Positions 1 to 7,342 of a DNA stretch of 64,000 nt are shown piece by piece. The stretch comes from Leclercia adecarboxylata (lineage in GTDB: Bacteria; Pseudomonadota; Gammaproteobacteria; Enterobacterales; Enterobacteriaceae): the NCBI RefSeq assembly GCF_006874705.1, contig NZ_CP035380.1, positions 44,996-108,995 on the forward strand. Reading direction: 5' to 3'. The position numbers were made by a program, and so were the translations under genes. The notes below the pieces were generated by a model. It worked only from the letters and a program-made list of their open reading frames with translations. It had not been told where the DNA came from and made no database searches. The first letter of the stretch is position 1, and each line of letters begins with the position of its first letter.

Positions 1-79
1 TGCGGGTCATCGGTGCCATGACTACACGGTTTTTTAACGCCAGGCCAGACAGATTGTAGGGGGTGAAAAGCTTACTCAT
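1..79 (-). CDS. Old Yellow Enzyme-family NADH:flavin oxidoreductase, N-terminus only
   Basis: The reverse strand opens with ATG at 77-79 and runs off the left edge. The 26 residues seen begin MSKLFTPYNLSGLALKNRVV and continue with MAPMTR. This is the first beta-strand and FMN-proximal segment typical of NemA/Old Yellow Enzyme reductases, which reduce electrophiles such as maleimides, quinones and nitro-compounds with NAD(P)H. It diverges from the thioredoxin-like gene across a 213-bp gap holding an operator-like palindrome, which suggests shared regulation by the TetR protein at 995-1576. The family call rests on this short segment alone; substrate cannot be inferred. Confidence 0.75.
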   Translation of the reverse strand, partial: MSKLFTPYNLSGLALKNRVVMAPMTR

Positions 80-196
80 CGTATACCTCACAAAAAACAA
101 AAAGGAGTATCCCGGCAGGGATTTGCACAGCCCGGCAGTATCATCGACTGGACGTCGCGCACTGGAGTTGCATAAACATCTGATGGGTGGCAATAT

Positions 197-218
197 ACCA
201 ACCATCTAGTAGGTAGGT
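197..218. promoter_or_regulatory. TetR-type operator, copy 1
   Basis: An imperfect 22-bp palindrome, left half ACCAACCATCT and right half AGTAGGTAGGT (9 of 11 positions pair), lies between the divergent OYE-like and thioredoxin-like genes. The core CTAGTWGRTAGRT recurs at 1587-1610 and 2323-2345, each time upstream of a gene of this redox cluster. I infer that the TetR-family protein at 995-1576 binds all three. Confidence 0.6.
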
Positions 219-292
219 CAATGGCTGTGTCGTATTTTTTTGTCATAACGCAGCCATTTCTGAATTGTCACTCATTTTGCGAGGTCATCACC

Positions 293-622
293 ATGCGTAC
301 ATTAACAGCTTATAACGAAGATAATTTCCGCCAGATAGAGCAGTACAAAGGAATATCGGTGGTACGTTTCTCTGCACCCTGGTGTCCGCCCTGTCAGGCC
401 AGCGAAGAAATGTTCAGTCAGTTTGCAGACCGGCTCGATAGAGATATTCAGGTGGGGAAAGTCAATGTAGATCAGGCGCCGGTGCTGACAACCAAATACG
501 AGATCTGGGGGCTGCCGTCTGTGCTGATATTTCATGAAGGGCAATTAGTTAAACGCATACCGGGTGTGAAACCTGCATCGGTATATGCTCAGGCTATTGC
601 GGACATAAAAAAAGGGCAGTAA
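293..622 (+). CDS. thioredoxin-like protein
   Basis: A 109-residue thioredoxin-fold protein. The active site reads FSAPWCPPCQA near residues 24-34, and the cis-Pro segment GLPSVLIF follows around residue 69, as in classical thioredoxins. It would reduce or exchange disulfides in the cytoplasm; there is no signal peptide from this start. I chose ATG 293, preceded by GCGAGG, over ATG 221, because the upstream extension is hydrophobic, atypical and lies close to operator copy 1. WCPPC differs from the WCGPC of TrxA, so partners and redox potential may differ. The neighbours (OYE, AhpD-like, OsmC-like) point to an electrophile or peroxide response. Confidence 0.85.
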   Translation: MRTLTAYNEDNFRQIEQYKGISVVRFSAPWCPPCQASEEMFSQFADRLDRDIQVGKVNVDQAPVLTTKYEIWGLPSVLIFHEGQLVKRIPGVKPASVYAQAIADIKKGQ

Positions 623-630
623 TGCCCTTT
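611..630 (+). terminator. Rho-independent terminator of the thioredoxin-like gene
   Basis: The stem AAAGGGCA/TGCCCTTT overlaps the stop codon at 620-622 and ends in a T-rich tail. It separates this gene from the convergent AhpD-like gene, and the preceding A-tract could make it work in both directions. Confidence 0.7.
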
Positions 631-651
631 TAACGTGGAATTTATTAATGC

Positions 652-990
652 TTAACCGCGTGCCTGACCGACGGCATCCAGAGTGCGGGCTGAATAAATG
701 ACCGCCGCGCCAGCGTTGAGGTTAATCGCCACGCCCAGCGCTTCAGCAATTTCAGCGTCGGTTGCACCGGCTTTCACAGCGGCGTCGGCGTGAAAAGCAA
801 TACAGCCGTCGCAGCGGGTTGTGACTGCGCACGCCAGGGCAATGAGTTCACGCACTTTTGCGCCCAAAAGGTCAGTTTTGTTACCTGCGTTGCCCAGGGC
901 AACCACGCCTTTCATGGTCTCGGGGGTCAGTTTGCCCAACTCGCCTAAACGTTGCATTAACTCTGAGCGATAGTTGTTCCAGTCCAGCAT
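652..990 (-). CDS. carboxymuconolactone decarboxylase/AhpD-like protein
   Basis: A 112-residue AhpD-like protein. The signature CDGCIAFHADAAVKAG near residues 60-75 contains the CxxC and downstream His that relay electrons in AhpD-type peroxidase partners. The helical EIAEALGVAINLNAGAA segment follows. An AGGAG ribosome site precedes ATG 990. The gene lies 4 bp downstream of the TetR gene on the same strand, so the two are very probably one transcript. Likely role: cytoplasmic thiol-dependent peroxide or alkyl-hydroperoxide reductase, or a related hydrolase. The exact substrate is unknown. Confidence 0.85.
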   Translation of the reverse strand: MLDWNNYRSELMQRLGELGKLTPETMKGVVALGNAGNKTDLLGAKVRELIALACAVTTRCDGCIAFHADAAVKAGATDAEIAEALGVAINLNAGAAVIYSARTLDAVGQARG

Positions 991-994
991 AGTG

Positions 995-1576
995 TCATTC
1001 TCCTGAATGAGGGGTATTAAGAAGCAGTTTTATATACTTAAGGCTGTTGGCGAAGACTTCGGGTCTGGCCGTTGCATGCGCCACTACGCTTGAGCCTTCA
1101 CAGACATTAATGATCATCAAAGCAATATCTGATGGTTCGGCATGGGATGAAAACTCACCTGACTCCATGCCCGCCCTGACGACTTTTGTGAGCCACTCGA
1201 TTTGCATATCGAAATAAAGTGATGTCTGTACAGTAATTGCCTGAGGCAGATTGGCGGTCTCTGCTGACAACGCACAACACAGTGGCAGTAGCGAAGCTTT
1301 ATGGCTTTGCGCGAAGATATCGATGTAAGCCGCAATTCTTCTCTCCGCGCTTTTCTCAGTCGCCTCTATCTGCTCAAATACGCGTTGTGTATCAGAGAAC
1401 GCCTGTATTACCACCTGCTCACCCAGAATATCTTTGGTCGGGAAATGGTGATGAATACTGGCCTTGGTGATACCCACTATTTTTGATAAATCAGCATAGC
1501 TGAATGCTGAATACCCTTTTTCGCGCATCAGGTGTTCTGCTTCGCTGAGCAGCCGTTCCCGTGTCATGGTTGTCAT
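995..1576 (-). CDS. TetR/AcrR-family transcriptional regulator
   Basis: A 193-residue TetR-family repressor. The N-terminal helix-turn-helix is clear (RERLLSEAEHLMREKGYSAF, then SYADLSKIVGITKASIHHHF, residues about 6-45). The C-terminal ligand-binding half contains Cys residues (PLCCALSAE and NVCEGS) that could sense electrophiles, though that is inference. It heads a probable two-gene operon with the AhpD-like gene. An operator-like palindrome directly upstream (1587-1610) suggests autorepression, and the same motif precedes the thioredoxin/OYE pair and the OsmC-like gene. Ligand unknown. Confidence 0.85.
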   Translation of the reverse strand: MTTMTRERLLSEAEHLMREKGYSAFSYADLSKIVGITKASIHHHFPTKDILGEQVVIQAFSDTQRVFEQIEATEKSAERRIAAYIDIFAQSHKASLLPLCCALSAETANLPQAITVQTSLYFDMQIEWLTKVVRAGMESGEFSSHAEPSDIALMIINVCEGSSVVAHATARPEVFANSLKYIKLLLNTPHSGE

Positions 1577-1586
1577 AATTACTCCA

Positions 1587-1610
1587 TATAATCTACTAGT
1601 TGATAGATTA
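1587..1610. promoter_or_regulatory. TetR-type operator, copy 2
   Basis: AATCTA and TAGATT arms (1590-1595 and 1604-1609) flank CTAGTTGA, 14 bp upstream of the TetR start. It shares the core CTAGTWGRTAGRT with the copies at 197-218 and 2323-2345. The position fits autoregulation. Confidence 0.6.
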
Positions 1611-1717
1611 TATTGTTGCTATTTTTCCGTAGCAAGTTGTATCACTGACTCAGTATCGTGCAGAGCTGAACGTCACTGCCATCCTGCATTCTGAATGGCA
1701 GCATTACATCTCTGACA

Positions 1718-2275
1718 TCACGCCAGGCGTGTAATCATTTCAACCGGATTAGCCAGAGTATCGTGGATTGGCGAATTCTTTTGCATTTCGCTGACCAGCG
1801 CTTCTAACTCCTCGCGACTGGCGGTCTTGCTCGTAAGGTGAACATCGACGCGAATAGATTTCGCACCTTTACGCACGTTGCTGTCCAGCCCAAGGAAGCC
1901 GTTGAGGTTGATATCGAAATTAAGATCCAGCTCGATACCGTCCAGGTCGATCCCTTTTTCAGCAGCCATCATGGTAAGGGTGGCGGTATAACAGCCAGCC
2001 AGCGCCTGCATGATGTATTCAGTCGGGCTCATGCCGGTATCGGTGCCGAGTAAACCTGCGGGTTCATCACCGATATTAGAAAATTTCCCCACACGGCTGG
2101 TATCGATAACGCCGTTCTGGATTGTGGCGCCGGTCTCTGTGCGAACGGTTAATCCGCCGCTGGAACGGGCTTTCATCTGGAAAGTCAGGTTACCCAGGCC
2201 AGGCTGGCTGCGAACTGCTTCACGGGTATTGTGGATCGCAGCTGCGTCTGCAGAAGGTTTAACGGTAGTAGACAT
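1718..2275 (-). CDS. OsmC/Ohr-family protein lacking the second cysteine
   Basis: A 185-residue OsmC-fold protein. The central motif SPTEYIMQALAGCYTATLTM carries the only cysteine I can find. In peroxidatic OsmC/Ohr enzymes a second Cys lies in a C-terminal CP(V/I) motif; here that stretch reads NSPIHDTLANPVEM, with Ser instead. A canonical two-Cys hydroperoxidase mechanism is therefore doubtful, and the protein may belong to a one-Cys subfamily. I chose ATG 2275 (MSTTVKPSADAAA) because AGGAG lies just upstream; the longer reading from 2332 would cover operator copy 3. The operator makes it a probable member of the same regulon as the TetR and AhpD-like genes. Confidence 0.8.
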   Translation of the reverse strand: MSTTVKPSADAAAIHNTREAVRSQPGLGNLTFQMKARSSGGLTVRTETGATIQNGVIDTSRVGKFSNIGDEPAGLLGTDTGMSPTEYIMQALAGCYTATLTMMAAEKGIDLDGIELDLNFDINLNGFLGLDSNVRKGAKSIRVDVHLTSKTASREELEALVSEMQKNSPIHDTLANPVEMITRLA

Positions 2276-2322
2276 AATGGCTCCTGTAATTTCTTGATAA
2301 AAGGTATAGCTGGTGTAATCAG

Positions 2323-2345
2323 TACCAACCATCTAGTTGGTAGAT
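2323..2345. promoter_or_regulatory. TetR-type operator, copy 3
   Basis: TACCAACCATCTAGTTGGTA followed by GAT, about 50 bp upstream of the OsmC-like start. It shares ACCAACCATCTAGT with copy 1 and CTAGTTG-TAGATT with copy 2. Confidence 0.6.
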
Positions 2346-2461
2346 TAATATCGCGAACCTCTTTTGTCTACTCTTTTATAAAAAATAGGGGGAAAAGAAC
2401 CCAGCAGGCTGTTTTATTTCATAATAACCATTTGATTTTTTTTTATAATCTTCCCAGCCGC

Positions 2462-3046
2462 TCACTCTTGCAGCAATCCAGCCTTTACCCGAAGGATAGT
2501 CTGGCGGGTGGTATTAAATTCCCGGGCAATAGCACTGATACTGATGCCAGCATTTAGGCGCTCTGTCACTGTTTGCTTTTGTTCCTCGCTCAGGATGGGG
2601 GGGCGACCGAAGCGTTTTCCAGCCGCTTTTGCCCTCGCAATACCTGAATACGTTCGCTCAAGCAGCAAATCCCGCTCAAACTCCGCTACAGCAGAAATTA
2701 CCTGCATAGTCATTTTTCCGGCCGGACTGGTCAAGTCAACGCCTCCGAGTGCGAGACAATGAACGCGAATATCTAAAGCCGCCAGTTGCTCTACTGTTTT
2801 TCGGATATCCATCGCATTACGACCCAGACGGTCAAGTTTGGTGACAATCAGTACATCCCCATTTTCCATGCGATCTAGCAACCGGATAAATCCGGGGCGT
2901 TCGCTGGCAGCAACCGAGCCACTGATATGCTCCTCAATAAGTCGTTGGGATCTGATGGCAAAACCCGCCGCTTCAATTTCACGACGCTGGTTTTCTGTGG
3001 TCTGTTCCAGAGTTGAGACCCTGCAGTAGGCAAAAACACGTGACAT
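2462..3046 (-). CDS. tnpR: Tn3-family serine resolvase (TnpR)
   Basis: A 194-residue serine recombinase. The N-terminus [13 protein letters not shown] holds the catalytic Ser in the R-V-S motif. [23 protein letters not shown] and a C-terminal Hin-type HTH ([32 protein letters not shown]) follow in the usual order. It is divergent from a tnpA fragment at 3206, the standard Tn3-subgroup layout with the resolution site between them. The catalytic domain looks intact, but with the adjacent transposase destroyed the element is not autonomous. Confidence 0.9.
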   Translation of the reverse strand: MSRVFAYCRVSTLEQTTENQRREIEAAGFAIRSQRLIEEHISGSVAASERPGFIRLLDRMENGDVLIVTKLDRLGRNAMDIRKTVEQLAALDIRVHCLALGGVDLTSPAGKMTMQVISAVAEFERDLLLERTYSGIARAKAAGKRFGRPPILSEEQKQTVTERLNAGISISAIAREFNTTRQTILRVKAGLLQE

Positions 3047-3205
3047 GGGAAACTTTCCGTACGAAATGGATGTCCGAATTATAACGTGTGTCCGAAATTA
3101 ATTTCACTAAGTTTCGGACATGTGCTGTAAGTGGTGTACGAAACCGACCGGTTTCGGTCAGTGTAAAGCGATAACCAAAACGAACTATATGCAGAGGAAG
3201 CATTT
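3047..3205. other. tnpR-tnpA intergenic region, likely res site
   Basis: The 159-bp gap between divergent tnpR and tnpA contains a direct repeat (ATGTCCGAATTATAACG and GTGTCCGAAATTAATT) and an inverted pair (TGTCCGAAA with TTTCGGACA at 3112-3120). Such repeats are expected of resolvase-binding subsites. Exact subsite borders were not resolved. Confidence 0.5.
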
Positions 3206-3540
3206 ATGCCACGGAGACAAATACTCAGCAGTGAAGAAAAAGAGCGCTTGCTGGTTGTGCCGGATGATGACGTTCTTCTGGCGCGCATGTGTTTTTTGAG
3301 TGAACATGACCTCGCTCTTATTAATAAACACCGCAGACCTGCAAATCGCCTGGGCTTTGCTGTTTTACTCTGTTATTTGCGAGGGTCGGGGTTTCCTCCC
3401 GACAAAAATATTTCCCCTCACGACGGGGTTGTTTCCCGGCTTGCGGCTCATTTGAAACTTCAGCCTGATTTGTGGGCCGAGTATGCATCAAGAGAGGTCA
3501 CCCGCTGGGAGCATCTGGCTGAACTATACCGCTATCCGGC
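3206..3540 (+). pseudogene. tnpA: Tn3-family transposase TnpA, N-terminal fragment
   Basis: About 112 residues match the N-terminus of Tn3-family transposases: MPRRQILSSEEKERLL, then RRPANRLGFAVLLCYLRGSG and REVTRWEHLAELYRYP. Full-length TnpA is close to 1000 residues, so about 90% is missing. The reading frame continues without a stop into an unrelated IS3-type integrase core, giving a 156-codon chimera that ends at 3676. No DDE triad remains from the Tn3 protein. Confidence 0.85.
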
Positions 3541-3900
3541 GACGATAAGAACTGACCAGGGGCCGGAGTTCACTTGCCGTGCACTGGATCAATGGGCCTT
3601 TGAGCATGGTGTTGAGTTGCGCTTAATCCAGCCGGGCAAGCCAACGCAGAACGGATTTATTGAGAGCTTTAACTGACGATTTCGCGATGAATGTTTGAAT
3701 GAGCACTGGTTCAGCGATATCGTTCATGCCAGGAAAATTATTAATGACTGGCGGCAGGATTATAACGAATGCCGCCCGCACTCCACGCTGAATTATCAGA
3801 CACCGTCTGAATTTGCAGCGGGCTGGAGAAAGGGTCATTCTGAGAATGAAGATTCCGACGTTACTAACTGAGTGTTGTATCTAATCGTGGGGGCAGGTCA
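3541..3900 (+). pseudogene. IS3-family orfB, 3' fragment with right terminal repeat
   Basis: The frame after the TnpA junction reads TIRTDQGPEFTCRALDQWAF, then QNGFIESFN, a stop (TGA 3674-3676), and RFRDECLNEHWFSDIVHARK. This is the C-terminal DDE segment of an IS3-family transposase (second Asp and Glu visible). In intact relatives the stop position is Gly (FNGRFRDECLN), so it is one nonsense substitution. The frame then continues to TGA 3869-3871. The end GGGGGCAGGTCA at 3889-3900 looks like the terminal inverted repeat of the element. Its 5' part is absent. Confidence 0.8.
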
Positions 3901-4430
3901 GCCAGGATGTCGATTGGATCGAACGACTCTGCCCTATCGGACGTACCGCATACAAATTCTGTATTTTTTGTTGACTAAGGATTATGAGTTTAACTTGCAA
4001 GTTAGACGGACACTTTTCTTCGTGTGATAGAAACGGGAAGTTTTTCCTACGAAATTAATAATAAAATAGTATTTATTCAACAAGTTACATCAAAATATTA
4101 AGTTAGACGGACACTTTTCTTTTTGGTTAAAGCCATCCTCAGGGTGAGCAATGTCCTTTTAGTCCTAATGCATTGATATTTATTATTAATTTACCCATAC
4201 ATCCAAGTCGGACAGACATATTTTTTTGTCTGAGCTGCAGGCATCTGTAAAAAACCTCTTAACCTTGACGGACAAATTACTTATAGAGCAATTCAAAACC
4301 GCCGCAGAAAGTGGCCCCTAGCATTTATTACGTAATTGATTCTAAATATAAATGAGTCTGCGGGTTTATCACCAGAAGTTTGACCATTACAAAAACGCAA
4401 AATAGAATAAATGTCAAACTGAGGTAACTT
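3901..4430. other. non-coding region with an exact 22-bp direct repeat
   Basis: No supported gene. A 22-bp sequence beginning AAGTTAGACGGACACTTTTC occurs exactly at 3999-4020 and 4100-4121. Weaker relatives (CAAGTCGGACAGACA near 4204 and TTGACGGACAAATTA near 4265) follow. These resemble spaced binding sites or relics of an element end. The downstream HTH protein (4431-5072) is a candidate binder only because of position. Confidence 0.5.
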
Positions 4431-5072
4431 ATGAACAAACATACCACAACAGAACTAGAGCTGAGCGCAAAAGTGACGCTGGCTGATTTTCAACTAAGTC
4501 TTCTGAAAAGGATTAATAACATCGCGGTCTCACTGATGCCTGAGTTTGAAGATAAAAACCAAGCATTGGACGCAATCACGCTGGATGATGGTTCACTGAT
4601 GCAACTGCTCTGCTCCATTCAGATGGAACAAAAGACGCGTGCTTCAGAACAAGAGATGCGTAAAGTACGCCGTCGCCGCGAAAATCTGGAGGCTTTTTAC
4701 AAGAGCCTCCAGGAGCTTGGTGGCACCCTTAAGGTTAACGACGTGGCCGATAAGCTGGGCATCACCCGCCAAGCAGTAAATGTCCAAGTAAAAAAGAATC
4801 AGCTCATTGCGTTTAAACAAAACACCGATTATATCTTCCCGGCCTTCCAGTTTACCGATAAAGGCCTGGTGCCCGGGTTTAAAGAAGTCATGAGCGCGTT
4901 TGATGAAGACACGCATCCAATGCTTCGTCTCGGTGTGCTGAAAACGCCGATTCAACTCAGTGAAGACGTGACAAAAACGCCGATTCAGATCATGCAGGAT
5001 GGCGCAAAGCCCGACGAACTGGAGCTCGCAATACGTTCTGCGAGATTGTGCGGCAACCATACTGCCAACTAA
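4431..5072 (+). CDS. HTH DNA-binding protein of unknown function
   Basis: 213 residues, ATG 4431 preceded by GAGG. Residues about 75-90 are basic and coiled (EQEMRKVRRRRENLEAFYK). A helix-turn-helix follows (TLKVNDVADKLGITRQAVNV, residues about 98-117) and leads into QVKKNQLIAFKQNTDYIFPA. This is an excisionase/DNA-binding layout in which a one-helix specificity region is followed by text resembling the C-terminal domain of Xre/MbcA-type antitoxins (HPMLRLGVLKTPIQLSEDVT and KTPIQIMQDG). I see no RES-type toxin next to it, so the antitoxin idea is weak. It could equally be a plasmid regulator. No stable family name can be given. Confidence 0.7.
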   Translation: MNKHTTTELELSAKVTLADFQLSLLKRINNIAVSLMPEFEDKNQALDAITLDDGSLMQLLCSIQMEQKTRASEQEMRKVRRRRENLEAFYKSLQELGGTLKVNDVADKLGITRQAVNVQVKKNQLIAFKQNTDYIFPAFQFTDKGLVPGFKEVMSAFDEDTHPMLRLGVLKTPIQLSEDVTKTPIQIMQDGAKPDELELAIRSARLCGNHTAN

Positions 5073-5323
5073 CCTGTAATGTGGGGGAATGCTCAAAATA
5101 TTAGAGCATTCTCAGTGAATTATAGTCAGAATACCTTTGAAGTATACCTTTAACACTGCATGTAACCTCGCCGAATATCAGTAACAGCCTGCCCGGAAAC
5201 AACAGGAATACGAGGAGATTTTACAAGCTGCCTTCTATGAGGGAAACAGTAGTAGATGAACTGTAATTTATAATTATTGGACTGATACTTAGCATGTGTC
5301 TCAAGTTAACAAGGGCGTTCATA

Positions 5324-6017
5324 ATGATTAGCAATGAGGCAGATAATGATATGCAGAAGGAAGTTCAGGTTATGCTCTAGTACCCATTCACTAATAACTT
5401 TCCATCCATCAATTACGGTCCACAGTCCATCTTTGATAGTTTTCCGCTCATTAATCACGGTTCATAGTCCATATATAATGGATTTCTACTCATTAATCAC
5501 GGTCCACAGTCCATCTTTGATGGCTTTCTACTCATCAATTACGGCCCACAGTCCATCTTTGATGATTTTCTACTCATTAATCACGGTCCACAGTCCATCT
5601 TTGATGGCTTTCTACTCATCAATTACGGCCCACAGTCCATCTTTGATGATTTTCTAGTCATTAATTACGGTCCACAGTCCATCTTTGATGATTTTCTACT
5701 CATTAATCACGGTCCACAGTCCATCTTTGATGGCTTTCTACTCATCAATTACGGCCCACAGTCCATCTTTGATGATTTTCTAGTCATTAATTACGGCCCA
5801 CAGTCCATCTTTGATGGCTTTCTACACATCAATCACAGTCCACAGTCCATCTTTGGTGGCTTTCTACTCATCAATTATGGTCCACAGTCCATCTTTGGTG
5901 GCTTTCCTACTCATCAACCACGGTTCACAATCCATATTTGATAATGTTATAAACCGTAAAGGAACTTCACGAATTTACGACAGCAATATTTATGGAGATA
6001 CACTTTACATCATTTAA
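5324..6017 (+). pseudogene. decayed gene encoding a 14-residue tandem-repeat protein
   Basis: One frame reads MISNEADNDMQKEVQVML from ATG 5324, a TAG at 5378-5380, a degenerate first repeat ending SINYGPQ, then the repeat SIFDGFLLINHGPQ about twelve times. Its non-repetitive tail is SIFDNVINRKGTSRIYDSNI, YGDTLYII and a stop at 6017. The frame is broken by TAG 5378, by TAG 5465-5467 (a CAG in other units, so one C-to-T change) and by one extra base near 5905. Because the 42-bp unit is a multiple of three and the tail is open in the same frame once the extra base is removed, I infer a former or amber-interrupted coding sequence. The family is not recognised; the repeats look like short strand-turn units rich in N-H/Y-G-P-Q turns. 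Confidence 0.55.
5384..5930. repeat. 13-unit 42-bp tandem repeat array
   Basis: Units start at 5384 (degenerate), 5426, 5468, 5510, 5552, 5594, 5636, 5678, 5720, 5762, 5804, 5846 and 5888, exactly 42 bp apart. The last is 43 bp, and a further partial begins at 5931. Each contains TCCATCTTTGATGGCTTTCT or a close variant, followed by ACTCATCAATTACGGCCCAC. Variants alternate between GATGGC/GATGAT and AATTAC/AATCAC, giving a higher-order ABAB pattern that implies block duplications. There are no spacers, so it is not a CRISPR. Confidence 0.9.
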
Positions 6018-6172
6018 CCGATGGAGTTTTTAGACGCTATGTTAAACATCCAAGTAATTGTGACAAACTGGCTCGTTAATAAAGTCTTTCTTATATCAAA
6101 TCAAAGCAGGAGTGACACCTTTACTGCGGAAAAGAGTTCTACTGCTTTGTCTTAGAATATCCATTTTTCCTC
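6018..6172. other. short AT-rich gap, nothing supported
   Basis: No coding potential, terminator or repeat seen between the repeat-protein tail and the relBE relic. Confidence 0.5.
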
Positions 6173-6610
6173 CTAGCTATAAACTTCTGGGCATTCTCTT
6201 TTACCAACAGAAATTACGAAGACAATCATCTACTCGTCTATGCCTGATAGGCAAAATGATAACCTGAAAACCTGAACTTTATCTTGTAACAGTCAGGTAC
6301 GCCACGAAGTTACTTCGCTTAAATTCGGGATGATTCAAGCACTTTAGCCAGTATCTTTTTTAACTGTTCACGTACTGTTGAGCCTAGCTTCGCCATTCCT
6401 TTAGTGCCCTCTCATCGTAATCAAAAAATACGCCATCAGAGTTCATCCAGAATTACACGCACAGGCTTAGGATTGCGAAGACGCTCTTTCACTATCTCAC
6501 GAACTCAGCATCTTCATCACTCGAAAGTGTTTTTTTGAACGGCAAGCGTTTATTGTCAGCGATATATTCAAGCATGAGAAGAAGCGCTCAATACCATTAG
6601 GTCTTAAATT
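6173..6610 (-). pseudogene. relBE toxin-antitoxin relic
   Basis: The reverse strand retains pieces of both genes. RelB-like text reads EALLLMLEYIADNKRLPFKK, SSDEDAEFV and, in another frame, IVKERLRNPKPVRVILDEL. It ends in TGATG, which overlaps the toxin start at 6436. RelE-like text is MAYFFDYDERALKEWR, KLGSTVREQLKKILAKVLES, LRGVPDCYKIKFRFSGYHFA and IVFVISVGKRECPEVYS, spread over at least three frames with in-frame stops. Both proteins are therefore inactive. The gene order and TGATG overlap match type II relBE operons. Confidence 0.7.
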
Positions 6611-6705
6611 TCACATCTACCGTTTTCTCAGCCATAAGCTCGTCTACCAAACGTACCATCTCTTCCTTTTTCCTTTCCTTCAGCATTACAACCTGACAGC
6701 AAAAG

Positions 6706-6855
6706 TTATTCAGTGATTGCTATATACATGATTTTCTCGGTCATTTTCTCCACTGTTCTGCCATCATCATATATCGCCGAGGCGGCTTCATCACAACCGC
6801 GATAAGACTCCACAACGTCTAACAAGCATCTTCTTGTTGGAGCCTTAGTAGTCAT
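6706..6855 (-). CDS. small protein translationally coupled to the mobI-like gene
   Basis: 49 residues beginning MTTKAPTRRCLLDVVESYRG and ending VEKMTEKIMYIAITE. Its ATG (6853-6855) lies one base after the TGA of the upstream mobI-like gene (TGATATG), which indicates translational coupling. The basic N-terminus and helical body could suit a small DNA-binding or accessory protein. I recognise no family. It may be a genuine mobilization accessory or simply a coupled spurious ORF. Confidence 0.45.
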   Translation of the reverse strand: MTTKAPTRRCLLDVVESYRGCDEAASAIYDDGRTVEKMTEKIMYIAITE

Positions 6856-6856
6856 A

Positions 6857-7342
6857 TCAGACATCCTCACTCTTAATGTTTTTCAACTTTCTGATCTTTC
6901 TTGACAGTTCAATATTGTATTTATGGAAATACTCAAGCGAATCTCTATAAAGGCAGAATTTACTTTCATACTCAAAAATTAAGCGCCATTCCCACTCTGT
7001 ACATTTTGGAAAACAATTTATCGAATACATTCCCGCTTTCAATGGCTTTACACGAATTGCGCGATGCATAGCCGGGACACCTTTTAGACGCGATGCGTAA
7101 TCATCCCAGTTAATAGTCAATTTCTTTGCACTACCAATATGTCCAAGTCTTGGCGCATAGCGACCAAGTTTTTCTGAATCGTGTTTTTGTACATTACTAG
7201 TTGAAATAATCTCTTTGTTACGTTTTTTCCAGATTGTCCAGTAATTATCGATCTCATCTTTAGCTTCAGCAGCAACGCTATCAATGCTTCTGATGTTCTG
7301 CGCCCGATGTGCTTCGTACAGCTTGATTAGCAAATCTTTCAT
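6857..7342 (-). CDS. MobI-like conjugative mobilization protein
   Basis: 161 residues. ATG 7342 is chosen because CAGGAGGAGTGC, a near-perfect ribosome site, precedes it; an upstream ATG at 7372 would bury that site. The C-terminal half (APRLGHIGSAKKLTINWDDY, HRAIRVKPLKAGMYSINCFP, EWEWRLIFEYESKFCLYRDS) fits my memory of MobI proteins of SXT/R391 and IncA/C elements, which are needed for relaxase action at an oriT located just upstream of mobI. Here a hairpin-rich non-coding block lies exactly upstream (7400-8110). A broken second copy with the same ribosome site lies at 26230-26450. The assignment is from remembered family patterns and unverified. Confidence 0.6.
   Translation of the reverse strand: MKDLLIKLYEAHRAQNIRSIDSVAAEAKDEIDNYWTIWKKRNKEIISTSNVQKHDSEKLGRYAPRLGHIGSAKKLTINWDDYASRLKGVPAMHRAIRVKPLKAGMYSINCFPKCTEWEWRLIFEYESKFCLYRDSLEYFHKYNIELSRKIRKLKNIKSEDV

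Noticed and set aside
5384..5930. CRISPR array
   Set aside because: Units are contiguous with no unique spacers, and no cas genes are nearby.
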